Source of the DNA: CAZAQV01 sp964487255
Lineage (GTDB): Bacteria > Myxococcota_A > Polyangia > Polyangiales > CAZAQV01
Assembly: GCA_964487255.1 (NCBI GenBank)
Contig: CAZAQV010000034.1
Coordinates: 1 to 59,917 of the forward strand
Reading direction: 5' to 3'
DNA: 59,917 nt
Positions within the stretch are counted from its first letter, which is position 1, and every line of letters begins with the position of its first letter. The translations under genes were made by a program, and so were the position numbers. This document shows positions 26,924 through 36,006 of the stretch, piece by piece. The notes beneath the pieces were generated by a model. The model was given only the letters and a program-made list of their open reading frames with translations, was not told the DNA's origin and searched no databases.

Positions 26924-27651
26924 TGCAACGGGAGCGCGACGCCTGGCTCTCCACCATGCTCGGCTACGAGGCGTTCCGCGTCACGGGCCCCTGGGGGGAC
27001 GGCGGGGACGAGCCTCCGGCCGACGGCCGGAGCCTGGAGTGGGGGCGGGTGCCCACGGAGGCCGTCGGCGACCTCCACCGCCTGGAGGCCTCCGGCTTCC
27101 GCGTGGTGGACACGGCGCTGACCTTCGGGTGGGAGGGCGAGCGCGTGCCGGAGCCGGTCGAGGGGTCGCCCGTCGTGCGTCGGGCCGCGCCGGAGGACCG
27201 GGAGGTCGTGGTGGCCATCGCCGCCGGCGTTTTCCGCTACTCCCGCTTCCATCTGGATCCCCTCATTTCCGACGAGGCCGCTGATCGGATCAAGGGCGAG
27301 TGGATCGCCAACTACTTCCGGGGGGAGCGGGGCGACGGGCTCCTGGTGGCGGAGGTCGACGGAGAGGTCGCGGGCTTCCTCGGCACGCTGGTGCGACCCG
27401 GGGAGGACGGCGAGGTCCCGCGGGCCGTGCTCGACCTCATCGGCGTCGGGGGCGGCTTCCAGGGTCGGGGCGTTGGAACGGCGCTCACCCGTGCCTTCGT
27501 GTCCGGGTACCGCGCCGGGCATCGGCTGGTGGTGGGAACCCAGGCCGCGAACCTCCCCTCTGCGCGCCTCTACGAGCGCATGGGCTTCCGACTGCGGGAG
27601 AGCGCTTTCGTCGTCCACCGACACCGCGGGTCCACGGGGGTAGAGGCATGA
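26923..27651 (+). CDS. GNAT family N-acetyltransferase
   Basis: A 242-residue protein whose C-terminal half is a GNAT domain: VVRRAAPEDREVVVAIA, LLVAEVDGEVAGFLGT, LIGVGGGFQGRGVGTALT (acetyl-CoA loop with the Q/R-x-x-G-x-G/A form) and LYERMGFRLRE. The N-terminal half resembles the WecD/FdtC-like layout in which a small domain precedes GNAT. It probably N-acetylates the amino group put on by the DegT enzyme, using acetyl-CoA. The start ATG shares its A with the preceding stop (TGATG). Alternative: acylation with another acyl-CoA. Confidence 0.82.
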   Translation: MQRERDAWLSTMLGYEAFRVTGPWGDGGDEPPADGRSLEWGRVPTEAVGDLHRLEASGFRVVDTALTFGWEGERVPEPVEGSPVVRRAAPEDREVVVAIAAGVFRYSRFHLDPLISDEAADRIKGEWIANYFRGERGDGLLVAEVDGEVAGFLGTLVRPGEDGEVPRAVLDLIGVGGGFQGRGVGTALTRAFVSGYRAGHRLVVGTQAANLPSARLYERMGFRLRESAFVVHRHRGSTGVEA

Positions 27652-28664
27652 GGATGCGGGGATGGGACGTCGAGGAGCGGGTCCTGATCGTGGCCGAGAT
27701 CGGGAACAACCACGAGGGGGACGCGGGCCGGGCCGCCGACATGGTCCGGGCCGCCGCCGAGGCAGGGGCCGACGCCGTGAAGCTCCAGGCGCTCCGTGCC
27801 GGGCGCCTCGTCAGCGCGCCCGCCACCGACCCCGACAGGATGAGGCGCCTCCAGGGGTTCGAGCTCTCCGTGGACGAGCACCTGGAGCTCGGAGAGCTGG
27901 CTCACGGGCTGGGCGTCCTCTACCTGACGACCCCCCTGGACGTGGAGGGGGTCGAGACCTTCGCTCCTGCTGTGGACGCGTTCAAGGTAGCCTCCGGCGA
28001 CCGCGACTTCCTGGCCCTCCTGGACCGTGTGGCCGGAAGCGGCAAGCCCGTGATCCTCTCCACCGGGCTCTCCACCCTGGACGAGGTGGGCACCAGCGTG
28101 GAGTGGCTGGAGCGGGCGGGGCTGGACACCGGTCCCGACGGCGACCTGGCGCTGCTGCACTGCGTGAGCGCCTACCCGGTTCCCGACGAGCAGGCCAACC
28201 TCCGTGCCGTCGGGGCGCTGGCCGGGGTCTTCCAGTGCCCGGTGGGATACTCCGACCACACCCTCGGCACCACGGCCTGCGTCGGAGCCGTCGCCGTGGG
28301 CGCCCGGATCGTCGAGAAGCACTTCACGCTGGACAAGCATCTTTCCGACTTCCGGGACCACCAGCTCTCGGCGGACCCGGCGGAGATGGCGGCCCTCGTC
28401 CGTGAGATCCGGCGGATGGAGCTCCTCCTGGGCCACGGCTCGAAGGAGGTCCAGCCGTGCGAGGAGGGCCTCCTGGTCCCGGCGCGCCGCTCGGTGGCGG
28501 CGGCCCGGGACCTCCCCGAGGGGACCGAGCTCGGCGCCGCCGACCTGACCTGGCTCCGCCCCCGCACCGGCCTGGCCCCCGGCCGGGAGGACGCCCTCGT
28601 GGGCAGGCGGACGCGGCGGGCGCTGGCCGCCGGTGAGATCCTCGACGGCTCGGAGGTGCGCTGA
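27648..28664 (+). CDS. neuB: N-acetylneuraminate synthase family protein (NeuB-like)
   Basis: A 338-residue PEP-dependent condensing enzyme. The TIM barrel starts with VAEIGNNHEGD and carries the metal ligand His in LLHCVSAYP and VGYSDHTLG plus EKHFTLDK; the C-terminal antifreeze-like SAF domain is about residues 280-338 (ARRSVAAARDLPEGTEL...AAGEIL). NeuB, LegI and PseI condense a six-carbon amino sugar with PEP to a nine-carbon nonulosonic acid. The segment after TLDK reads LSDFRDHQLSADP where NeuB usually has a GPDHxxS form, so the acceptor may be non-standard. ATGA coupled to the acetyltransferase. The matching cytidylyltransferase is five genes upstream. Confidence 0.88.
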   Translation: MRMRGWDVEERVLIVAEIGNNHEGDAGRAADMVRAAAEAGADAVKLQALRAGRLVSAPATDPDRMRRLQGFELSVDEHLELGELAHGLGVLYLTTPLDVEGVETFAPAVDAFKVASGDRDFLALLDRVAGSGKPVILSTGLSTLDEVGTSVEWLERAGLDTGPDGDLALLHCVSAYPVPDEQANLRAVGALAGVFQCPVGYSDHTLGTTACVGAVAVGARIVEKHFTLDKHLSDFRDHQLSADPAEMAALVREIRRMELLLGHGSKEVQPCEEGLLVPARRSVAAARDLPEGTELGAADLTWLRPRTGLAPGREDALVGRRTRRALAAGEILDGSEVR

Positions 28665-30491
28665 ATGTGCGGGATCGCCGGGTACGCCGGGCCCGAGGTC
28701 ATCGAGGACGCCCGGGTCGAGGACACGCTCGCGCTCATGGGGCGGAGGGGCCCCGACCACGCCGCCGCCACGCGCCATGCCGGGCCGGCCGGCACCTGCG
28801 TCACGCTGCTCCACAGCCGCCTGGACATCATCGACCTGGACGCCCGGGCCAACCAGCCATTCCAGGAGGACGCGCACACGCTGGTCTATAACGGGGAGCT
28901 GTACAACTATCTGGAGCTTCGGGAGGCCCTCGAGGCCCGGGGTGAGCGCTTCCGGACCGAGTCGGACACCGAGGTGCTCCTGCGGGTGATCCGCCGGGAC
29001 GGGTGGTCGGCGCTGGACCGGTGCGAGGGCATGTGGGCCTTCGCCCACTACGACGAGGACGCCGGGGTCCTCCACCTGTGCCGCGACCGCTTCGGCGAGA
29101 AGCCCCTCTGGCTGGCACGGCGGGACGGGGGGCTCTTCTTCGCGTCGGAGGTGAAGTTCCTCTTCTCCCTCATGGGTCGGCGGGGGGAGGTGGACCTGGA
29201 CCACGTCCGGCGCTTCCTGGTGAACGGCTACAAGGCCCTCTACAAGACGCCGACCACCTTCTTCCACGGCGTCGAGGAGCTCCCCCCGGGCGCGCTCCTC
29301 CGGCTGGACGCGTCGGGGACGAGCCGGACCCGCTACTGGACGCCCCATCCCGACCAGGATCCGGAGATGTCCCGAGAGGAAGCGGTTGCTGGGGTCCGTG
29401 AGCGGCTGATCCGCGCGGTCGAGCTCCGGCTCCGGGCCGACGTGCCCCTGGCGTTCTGCATGAGCGGGGGGGTGGACTCCAACTCCCTCATCGCCATCGC
29501 GCGGCGCGTCTTCGATTACGACGTCCACGGCTTCACCATCGTGAACGAGGACGAGCGCTACGCCGAGCAGGACATCGTGGACGAGGTGGTGGACGACCTG
29601 TCCCTCCGCCACACGTCGATCCCGGTGGAGACCGCCGACTTCCTCCCGCGGCTCAGGGAGCTGGTGCGCCAGCACGACGCGCCGGTGTACACCATCTCGT
29701 ACTTCGCCCACTGGCTACTCATGAAGAGCATCGCGGAGCACGGATACCGCATCTCGGTGAGCGGGACGGCGGCGGACGAGCTCTTCACCGGGTACTACGA
29801 CCACCATCTGGCCTACCTCCGGGAGATCCGGGGCGATGCGGCCCTCCTGGAGCGGTCCGAAGCGGCCTGGAGGGAGCACATCGGACCGGTGGTGCGCAAT
29901 CCCCTCCTCCAGAACCCCCGCGGGTTCATCGAGGATCCCGGGATGCGGGACCACATCTACCTGCATCAGGAGCGGTTCGCGGAGTACCTGACCGAGCCCT
30001 GGCTCGAGGCCTTCGCCGAGGAGGAGTACTCCGGCGACCTGCTCCGCAACCGTATGCTGAACGAGCTCTTCCACGAGGCCGTGCCGGTCATCCTCCACGA
30101 GGACGACCTCAACGCCATGTACTACTCCATCGAGAACCGCTCGCCCTTCCTCGACCGGGACCTCTTCGAGTTCGCGTACCGGATCCCGACCCGGCACCTC
30201 ATGCGGGACGCCCTCACCAAGGTCGTCCTCCGCGACGCCATGCGCGGGATCGTGCCCGACGTGGTCCTGGACAGCCGGCGGAAGGTGGGCTTCAACGCGC
30301 CCATCTTCTCCTTCCTCGACCGGAAGGACCCGGGCGTGCGGGAGGCTGTCCTGCAGGACGGCCCCGTCTGGGAGGTCGTGCGCCGGGATGCGGTGGAGGA
30401 GCTCCTGGACCGGGAATCCCTGGCGAACAGCGAGAGCAAGTTCCTCTTCTATTTCCTTTCCTCGAAGCTCTTCCTGGAGGAGCACGCGTGA
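28665..30491 (+). CDS. asnB: Asparagine synthase (glutamine-hydrolysing)-like amidotransferase
   Basis: A 608-residue AsnB-family enzyme. Cys2 after Met1 (MCGIAGYAG) is the glutaminase nucleophile; VYNGELYNY and SDTEVLL complete the class II glutamine amidotransferase domain (about residues 1-190). The synthetase domain has the ATP PP-loop CMSGGVDSNSL (about residue 265) and SGTAADELFTGYYDHH. Starts directly after the NeuB stop. In glycan clusters such enzymes are thought to amidate sugar carboxylates rather than make asparagine; the uronic or nonulosonic acids predicted here would be suitable substrates. That role is inference. A second, different copy lies at 48560. Confidence 0.88.
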   Translation: MCGIAGYAGPEVIEDARVEDTLALMGRRGPDHAAATRHAGPAGTCVTLLHSRLDIIDLDARANQPFQEDAHTLVYNGELYNYLELREALEARGERFRTESDTEVLLRVIRRDGWSALDRCEGMWAFAHYDEDAGVLHLCRDRFGEKPLWLARRDGGLFFASEVKFLFSLMGRRGEVDLDHVRRFLVNGYKALYKTPTTFFHGVEELPPGALLRLDASGTSRTRYWTPHPDQDPEMSREEAVAGVRERLIRAVELRLRADVPLAFCMSGGVDSNSLIAIARRVFDYDVHGFTIVNEDERYAEQDIVDEVVDDLSLRHTSIPVETADFLPRLRELVRQHDAPVYTISYFAHWLLMKSIAEHGYRISVSGTAADELFTGYYDHHLAYLREIRGDAALLERSEAAWREHIGPVVRNPLLQNPRGFIEDPGMRDHIYLHQERFAEYLTEPWLEAFAEEEYSGDLLRNRMLNELFHEAVPVILHEDDLNAMYYSIENRSPFLDRDLFEFAYRIPTRHLMRDALTKVVLRDAMRGIVPDVVLDSRRKVGFNAPIFSFLDRKDPGVREAVLQDGPVWEVVRRDAVEELLDRESLANSESKFLFYFLSSKLFLEEHA

Positions 30492-30673
30492 GGTTCCGCA
30501 CCCGCTGCGTCTTCTTTCGCATCGACCCCGGCGAGCGCTACGATGTGCGGACCTTCGATAAAGCCCCAGAGCACGTCAGGGACCCGGTGAGCGCGTTCCG
30601 GCTCGACGCCCCCGAGCGGATCCGGGGGCACAGCATCAAGCACACCCTCTCCGCCCCCCTCCAGCTCCCGTGA
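30488..30673 (+). other. 179-base gap with a 61-codon open frame
   Basis: Between the AsnB-like gene and the ABC transporter gene. A GTG at 30488 overlaps the AsnB stop (GTGA) and the open frame ends at 30673, overlapping the next GTG start in the same GTGA manner. The 61-residue product is basic and polar with no recognisable domain. It may be a small coupled gene or chance; no promoter or terminator is evident here. Confidence 0.25.
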
Positions 30674-32499
30674 AAGACGGCCTCTTCGGAAACCACGACG
30701 TGACGCTCCGTCAGGGAATGGAGCTCCTGTGGGATCTCCTGACCCGGGGCGAGCGGCTGAGGGTGGCCGGGCTCGTCGGCGCCATGGCGCTCACGGCCGT
30801 CTTCGAGCTCCTGGGCATCTTCTCCATCGTGCCGTTCATCGGCCTCGTCTCCAACCCGGAGCTGGTGGAGGAGAGCCAGTGGGCGGCCCGGGTCTACGAG
30901 CTCGTGGGGTTCACCAGCGTCACCGCTTTCCTGACGGCCACGGGTTTCGCGGTCCTCTTCCTCCTGGCCTTCAGCAACGCCTTCTCGGCCTTCGCGATCT
31001 GGCTTAACCTCCGCTTCTCGTGGGCGACCTATCACCGGCTGTCCGTGGATCTCCTGCGCCGCTACCTGAACCGGCCCTACGCCTACTACCTGGATCGGAA
31101 CACGGCCGGGCTGGGAAAGAACATCCTCTCCGAGATCGGGTCCGTGGTGAGCGGGGTCCTCATGCCCTCGCTCCTGGTCCTGACCAAGGGGATCGCGGCC
31201 GCGGGCATCCTGGCCGTCCTGGTGGCCGTGGATCCGGTCCTCGCCCTGATCGTGGGGGTCGTTCTCGGGGGGGCCTATGCCGTGATCTACCGGGTCGTGC
31301 GTCGGGGACAGAACCGGATCGGTCGGGTCCGGGTCGACGCCCAGGCGGCGCGCTTCCGGGCGGCCACGGAGCCCCTCTCGGGCATCAAGGACGTTAAGGT
31401 CCTGGGGCGGGAGGAGGAATTCGTCCAGCGGTATTCCAGGCCCTCCCGCGCCTTCACCGAGGCCATGGCGACCAACGGGGCGGTGAGCCAGCTTCCGCGC
31501 TACGCCCTGGAGTCCCTGGCCTTCGGCGGCATCCTGCTCATCGTGCTCTATCTCCTGCAGTTCGAGCAGGACTTCCGGGGCGCCCTCCCCATGATGACCT
31601 TGTACGCGGTTGCCGGATACCGGCTCATGCCCGGGCTTCAGCAGATCTTCCAGGGTGTGACCCAGATCCGCTTCCAACTGCCTGCGCTGGTCGAGGTCCA
31701 CCGGGACCTGGAGGGATGGCGGACGGGCGCGGCTTCCGTCCCCGCCGGCTCCAGCCCCCGGGAGGAGGACGAGGTCCACGTGCGCCTGGACTCCGTCCGG
31801 TTCACCTACCCAGGGGCGGAGGCGCCTGCCATCCGCGAGGTCAGCCTCGAGGTGCCCAGGAATCGCACCGTGGGCCTGGTCGGCGCCACGGGGGCGGGGA
31901 AGACCACGCTCGTGGACCTCATTCTCGGCCTCCTGCCCGTGGACCAAGGCACGATCCTCCTCGACGGCGTGGAGGTCTCGCCGGCGACACGGGGTGGCCT
32001 GGCCGGACGCCTGGGCTACGTCCCCCAGGACATATACCTCGCCGACGACACCGTGCGCCGGAACATCGCGTTCGGCGTTCCGGACGAGGACATCGACACG
32101 GAGGCCGTCGAGCGGGCCGCCCGGATCGCCAAGGTCGCCGACTTCGTAGAGTCCCTCCCGGACGGGTATGAGCAGGTGGTAGGGGAGCGAGGAGTCCGGT
32201 TCAGCGGTGGACAGCGGCAGCGCATCGGGATCGCCCGCGCCCTCTACCACGACCCAAGCGTACTCATCCTGGACGAGGCTACCAGCGCCCTGGACGGCGT
32301 GACCGAGGGCACCGTGATGGAGGCGATCCGCGAGCTCGAGCACCAGAAAACCATCATCGTCATCGCCCACCGCCTCACGACCGTACGCCACTGCGACACC
32401 ATCTTCCTCCTGGAGGACGGGAGGGTGGCGGACGCCGGACGGTACGACGACCTGCTCGAGAGGAACCCCAGGTTCCGGGCCATGGCGGGCGTCCGATAA
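30670..32499 (+). CDS. ABC transporter with fused membrane and ATPase domains (PglK/MsbA-like flippase)
   Basis: A 609-residue half transporter starting at GTG. Six membrane helices occupy about residues 25-320, and the ATPase domain about 370-605 has Walker A VGATGAGKTTLVD, Q-loop YVPQDIYL, signature RFSGGQRQRIGIARAL, Walker B VLILDEATSALD and switch His in IVIAHRLTT. Its place in a sugar operon and its layout fit PglK-type flippases that move undecaprenyl-pyrophosphate-linked oligosaccharide across the inner membrane with ATP. The closest alternative is an MsbA-like lipid exporter. The last gene before the GC content falls. Confidence 0.87.
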   Translation: MKDGLFGNHDVTLRQGMELLWDLLTRGERLRVAGLVGAMALTAVFELLGIFSIVPFIGLVSNPELVEESQWAARVYELVGFTSVTAFLTATGFAVLFLLAFSNAFSAFAIWLNLRFSWATYHRLSVDLLRRYLNRPYAYYLDRNTAGLGKNILSEIGSVVSGVLMPSLLVLTKGIAAAGILAVLVAVDPVLALIVGVVLGGAYAVIYRVVRRGQNRIGRVRVDAQAARFRAATEPLSGIKDVKVLGREEEFVQRYSRPSRAFTEAMATNGAVSQLPRYALESLAFGGILLIVLYLLQFEQDFRGALPMMTLYAVAGYRLMPGLQQIFQGVTQIRFQLPALVEVHRDLEGWRTGAASVPAGSSPREEDEVHVRLDSVRFTYPGAEAPAIREVSLEVPRNRTVGLVGATGAGKTTLVDLILGLLPVDQGTILLDGVEVSPATRGGLAGRLGYVPQDIYLADDTVRRNIAFGVPDEDIDTEAVERAARIAKVADFVESLPDGYEQVVGERGVRFSGGQRQRIGIARALYHDPSVLILDEATSALDGVTEGTVMEAIRELEHQKTIIVIAHRLTTVRHCDTIFLLEDGRVADAGRYDDLLERNPRFRAMAGVR

Positions 32500-32591
32500 A
32501 GCATGAGTCCTCATAGCCCGACCCCGTCGGAACAACGCTGGTGGGATCAGTCTGAGTCCGGTGATGTGTCGAGCTCCACACGCGTGGTCCG

Positions 32592-33560
32592 TTGAATCCG
32601 CGGGTCTCCATCGTGATGCCGAACTACAACGGTTCGGCCCACCTCGCCGAGTCCGTCGGCTCGGTGTTGGCCCAGACCTTTCCGGATTGGGAGCTCTTGC
32701 TGGTGGACGACGGATCGAACGACGATTCGATTTCGGTGGCGGCGGAAGCGGCCGAAGGCGACGAGCGGATCTTCGTCCAGCGCAACGATCGGGAAGCCAA
32801 GGGGGGCTCCGTCTGCCGCAACATCGGTCTGCGGAAGGCGAGGGGTGAGTTCCTCATCTTCATGGATTCCGACGATCTGCTGGATGCGGAGTGCCTGGCG
32901 GGTCGCGTGCAGGTGATGGATCGTGAGCGACTTGATGCAGCCGTCTTCGCGATGAGCAATTTCCGTCGATCGATCGGGGACGAAGACTACCGCTGGCGGC
33001 CGGTCAAGCAGGGAGCGCTCGAGGGCTTTCTCTCCCATCGGATTCCGTGGGCGATCACGTGTCCGATCTGGCGGCGGGAGTTCGTCCTGCGCCAGGACGG
33101 GTTCAACGAACGATATCCCCGGCTTCAGGATGTTGAATTCCACACCCGCTGCCTGTTGGACGAGGAATTCAGCTTCGAGGTCTATCCGGACAAGGTCGAT
33201 TGCCACTACCGTCTGCCGGCCACCAGGGCGGGCACCTCTGTGGTCAAGCTGAGGCCCACCATCGAAGGCTTTCGTCTGTATCTGGACGAATTCACCCAGG
33301 AGGCGGAGAAGCGGAACTTCAGTCCGCTGTTGTTCTTGTCACTCTTCAGCGCCATGGAGCGGATCTGCCGGGCCTACCGGGAGGGCAGCATCGATCGAAA
33401 GGCGCTCCTCGAATATTCCGAGCCATTGTTGCAGGGGCGCTTATGCCGAACGGGGAGCAGATGGCGGACGAGCGTCATCCGGATGTACCGCTGGCTGTTC
33501 GGCTCTCTGTCCTTGCCCGCCCGGGGCAGCAATTGGGTCATTCGCCGGATACTCTGCTGA
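32592..33560 (+). CDS. GT2 family glycosyltransferase
   Basis: A 322-residue GT-A enzyme: RVSIVMPNYNG at the start, VDDGSNDDS, RNIGLRKARGEFLIFMDSDDLL (DxD metal site) and a C-terminal tail ending with a basic hydrophobic segment that may touch the membrane. The start codon is taken as TTG because the next ATG would cut into the first beta strand; the 92 bases before it hold no clear ribosome binding site. It is the first gene of the lower-GC island (more gat, ttg and ttc codons than upstream). Donor and acceptor are unknown. Confidence 0.83.
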   Translation: MNPRVSIVMPNYNGSAHLAESVGSVLAQTFPDWELLLVDDGSNDDSISVAAEAAEGDERIFVQRNDREAKGGSVCRNIGLRKARGEFLIFMDSDDLLDAECLAGRVQVMDRERLDAAVFAMSNFRRSIGDEDYRWRPVKQGALEGFLSHRIPWAITCPIWRREFVLRQDGFNERYPRLQDVEFHTRCLLDEEFSFEVYPDKVDCHYRLPATRAGTSVVKLRPTIEGFRLYLDEFTQEAEKRNFSPLLFLSLFSAMERICRAYREGSIDRKALLEYSEPLLQGRLCRTGSRWRTSVIRMYRWLFGSLSLPARGSNWVIRRILC

Positions 33561-33567
33561 GGTCGTC

Positions 33568-34545
33568 GTGAACGCTGCGCGAGAAATGCCGCCCCGGTTG
33601 CGGGGCGCGCTGAAGGCTGAGGCGATCAACCGGGCCGAGGGCGCGGATTCGCGGGTCGTCGATTGCCTTGAGGACACCGCGGCGGCCACCTTCTACGCGG
33701 AGTTGTTCAACGAGAAGCTGGAGCAGGAGAGGCGTGAGAGCCGGGAGGCGGCCAGGAAGGCGGACGCCCCGCCGGGCGATCGAAGGAAGAGCGATGACAG
33801 GCCCGCCGATCCCGAGTGGGTTGAAATCGTGGAGTTTCTCACCCACGCGCTTCCTCCGGACGCGCTGGTCATCGAACTGGGCGGCGGCGTGTACCAGCGG
33901 CGCTCCGGGTTCATGTATCGGCATTTTGAGAACTACTTCCCTCTGGATATCTCCCGGACCAGCGTCGCCAGGTACGCGGCGCGCTACGAACGGTGGGGGA
34001 TCGCCGGCGACGCCACACGTCTGCCCTTCAAGGATGCGTCGGTGGATTGTGTCTTTTCCCGCACTTTCCTGGAGCATGTTCCCGAGCCTGGGCACGTTCT
34101 GGCGGAGGTGGCACGGGTCTTGAGGCCGGGCGGCATCGTCCTCCATGATGACGCCTGGTTCTGCCGCTGGTGGAGTCGCTTCGGCGTGGTGGGGCTCAAG
34201 AGGTTTGCGAACATGAGCCTAAAGGAACGCCTGATCTGGCTGGGGTCGAGGATCACAGAATTCTCTGCTCTCCGGATGCCCAGGATCGTTGTCCCCCGTC
34301 TATTCCGCGAGCTGCTGGTGTCCCGGAAGAAGCCTTTGGAACTTCCCTTCGGCCGCCTCAAACCGAACTACGACCTGCATCTGGGATGCGACGAAGATGC
34401 GGCGGCGTCGATCGATCCGTTGGACGTGGTCCGCTTCTACGAGTCGCGCGGCTTTCGACTCGTGAGTCCGTTGACGTTCACCCAACGGATCCTGCTGCGT
34501 AACACGCACGTGATTCTCCGCCGGGACGGCAGCGGGAGGGAGTGA
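33568..34545 (+). CDS. SAM-dependent methyltransferase
   Basis: A 325-residue protein starting at GTG. The methyltransferase 11-like core runs from about residue 90: LVIELGGGVYQRR (SAM loop), FPLDISRTSV, GDATRLPFKDASVDCVFSRTFLEHV and VLRPGGIVLHDD. The N-terminal 85 residues are charged and probably helical. A C-terminal extension (about residues 215-325) with LFRELLVSRKK is not recognised. It presumably methylates a sugar or a lipid-linked glycan in the island's pathway. Begins 7 bases after the GT2 gene. Confidence 0.8.
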   Translation: MNAAREMPPRLRGALKAEAINRAEGADSRVVDCLEDTAAATFYAELFNEKLEQERRESREAARKADAPPGDRRKSDDRPADPEWVEIVEFLTHALPPDALVIELGGGVYQRRSGFMYRHFENYFPLDISRTSVARYAARYERWGIAGDATRLPFKDASVDCVFSRTFLEHVPEPGHVLAEVARVLRPGGIVLHDDAWFCRWWSRFGVVGLKRFANMSLKERLIWLGSRITEFSALRMPRIVVPRLFRELLVSRKKPLELPFGRLKPNYDLHLGCDEDAAASIDPLDVVRFYESRGFRLVSPLTFTQRILLRNTHVILRRDGSGRE

Positions 34546-34637
34546 AGGGCTGTACCGTCACCGACGGGCTCGCACCGTACATCATGGAGGGACTGAACGT
34601 CACGCCTCCCGCCTCTTACCAGAAATCAACCGATCTC

Positions 34638-35255
34638 ATGGGTACCATCGCAGTGATCGACTACGGCCTGGGCAACCTGCGCTCCGTCAGCGGGGCGATC
34701 GCCCGGGTGGGGCACGAGGCCGTCGTGACGGACGACCCAGCGGTGCTCGACGCGGCGGATGCGCTGGTGCTGCCCGGGGTCGGTGCCTTCGGAGACGGCA
34801 TGCGCAAGCTGCATCAGCGCGGACTCGTGGAGCCGCTCGACGAATTGGTGTTGGGCGAACAGAGACCTATCTTGGGGATTTGCCTCGGCGCCCAGCTGAT
34901 GGCCCGGTCCAGCACCGAATTCGGTGACCACGCGGGGTTGGGGTGGATCGACGCCTCGGTGGAGATGCTGGCCGTGGAGGACCTGCCGCTCCCCCACGTC
35001 GGGTGGAACGATGTCACACTCACCCGGTCCAGCCTGCTGTTCTCGGGGATCGAGAGCGAAGCTCTGGTCTATTTCGTCCACACCTACCACATCGTCTGCA
35101 ACGAGCCGTCGCTCGTCACCAGCTCATGTCATTACGGGCACGACTTCGTCGCGTCGTTCGAGAAGGACAACATCCATGGCGCCCAGTTTCATCCGGAGAA
35201 GAGCCAATCGTGCGGACTGAAGATCCTGGAGAACTTCGTGGGATTACTGGGCTGA
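34638..35255 (+). CDS. hisH: HisH-like glutamine amidotransferase of acetamidino-sugar synthesis
   Basis: A 205-residue class I glutaminase. IAVIDYGLGNLRSV opens the protein, the nucleophile Cys is in GICLGAQLM, and the His/Glu of the triad are in FHPEKSQ. The ATG at 34638 matches the usual HisH start; a GTG at 34542 overlapping the previous stop would add 32 unrelated residues. No other histidine genes are nearby, and the order HisH, HisF, WbpG matches the Pseudomonas aeruginosa O-antigen set (HisH2, HisF2, WbpG). There the pair supplies ammonia to convert an acetamido group of a sugar to acetamidino. Confidence 0.88.
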   Translation: MGTIAVIDYGLGNLRSVSGAIARVGHEAVVTDDPAVLDAADALVLPGVGAFGDGMRKLHQRGLVEPLDELVLGEQRPILGICLGAQLMARSSTEFGDHAGLGWIDASVEMLAVEDLPLPHVGWNDVTLTRSSLLFSGIESEALVYFVHTYHIVCNEPSLVTSSCHYGHDFVASFEKDNIHGAQFHPEKSQSCGLKILENFVGLLG

Positions 35256-35259
35256 AGGT

Positions 35260-36006
35260 ATGTTGCGAAAACGCCTGATCGTCGTGCTCACCTTGAACGA
35301 CGGGGTGCTGTTCCGGACCCGCAATTTCGTTCCGGACTACCGCTATACCTTGAACTTCGTCGATATGTGGCTGGTCGATGAGCTGGTGGTGCTGGACATC
35401 ACCCGGCCCGGGCAGGGCGAGCGTGCACATTTCTATCAGGCGGTGGAGGAGATCGCCGGCCGTTGCTTCGTGCCGCTGGCCGTGGGCGGCGGGGTGCGCG
35501 ACCTGGCCGAGGTCAAGACCTTGATGGAAGCCGGGGCGGACAAGGTGGTCGTCAACTCCGAGGCGGTGAGGCGCCCGGCGCTCATCAACGAGATTGCCGA
35601 GTCCTACGGCTCGCAGTGCGTCGTGGTCTCCATCGATGCGAAACGGGTGCCGGATGATGGCTACCGGGTGTTCATCGATCACGGCAAGCACCAAACGGAA
35701 CTCGACCCGGCGGACTGGGCTGTTACCTGTCAGCAGCGGGGTGCCGGCGAGATCTTTCTCACGTCCATCGACCGGGACGGGATGCTCGAAGGGTACGACA
35801 ACGAGCTCAACGAGGGGGTCTCCCAGCGCGTACAGATCCCACTGCTGGTCTGCGGTGGCGCCGGCAACTGGAAGCACTTCGCCGATGGTTTTCGGCGCGG
35901 AGGGGGCGATGCGGTCTGCACGACCAACATCTACCACTTCACGGACAAGAGCATCATGGCAGCCAAGAAGTTCCTCGAACGAAAAGACATTCCCGTACGG
36001 TTATGA
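35260..36006 (+). CDS. hisF: HisF2/AglZ-type acetamidino modification protein
   Basis: A 248-residue TIM barrel homologous to HisF. The start MLRKRLIVVLTLNDG aligns with HisF MLAKRIIxCLDVKDG, so the catalytic Asp11 of true cyclases is Thr here; the second catalytic Asp is kept (SIDAKR, Asp126). LAVGGGVRD and CGGAGNW are the phosphate-site loops. Loss of the Asp fits a protein that only conducts ammonia from the HisH-like partner to the WbpG-type enzyme, instead of forming the imidazole ring. Starts four bases after HisH and overlaps WbpG by ATGA. Confidence 0.88.
   Translation: MLRKRLIVVLTLNDGVLFRTRNFVPDYRYTLNFVDMWLVDELVVLDITRPGQGERAHFYQAVEEIAGRCFVPLAVGGGVRDLAEVKTLMEAGADKVVVNSEAVRRPALINEIAESYGSQCVVVSIDAKRVPDDGYRVFIDHGKHQTELDPADWAVTCQQRGAGEIFLTSIDRDGMLEGYDNELNEGVSQRVQIPLLVCGGAGNWKHFADGFRRGGGDAVCTTNIYHFTDKSIMAAKKFLERKDIPVRL

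Noticed and set aside
34638..36006. Part of a histidine operon
   Set aside because: No other his gene is nearby, WbpG follows directly, and HisF lacks Asp11.
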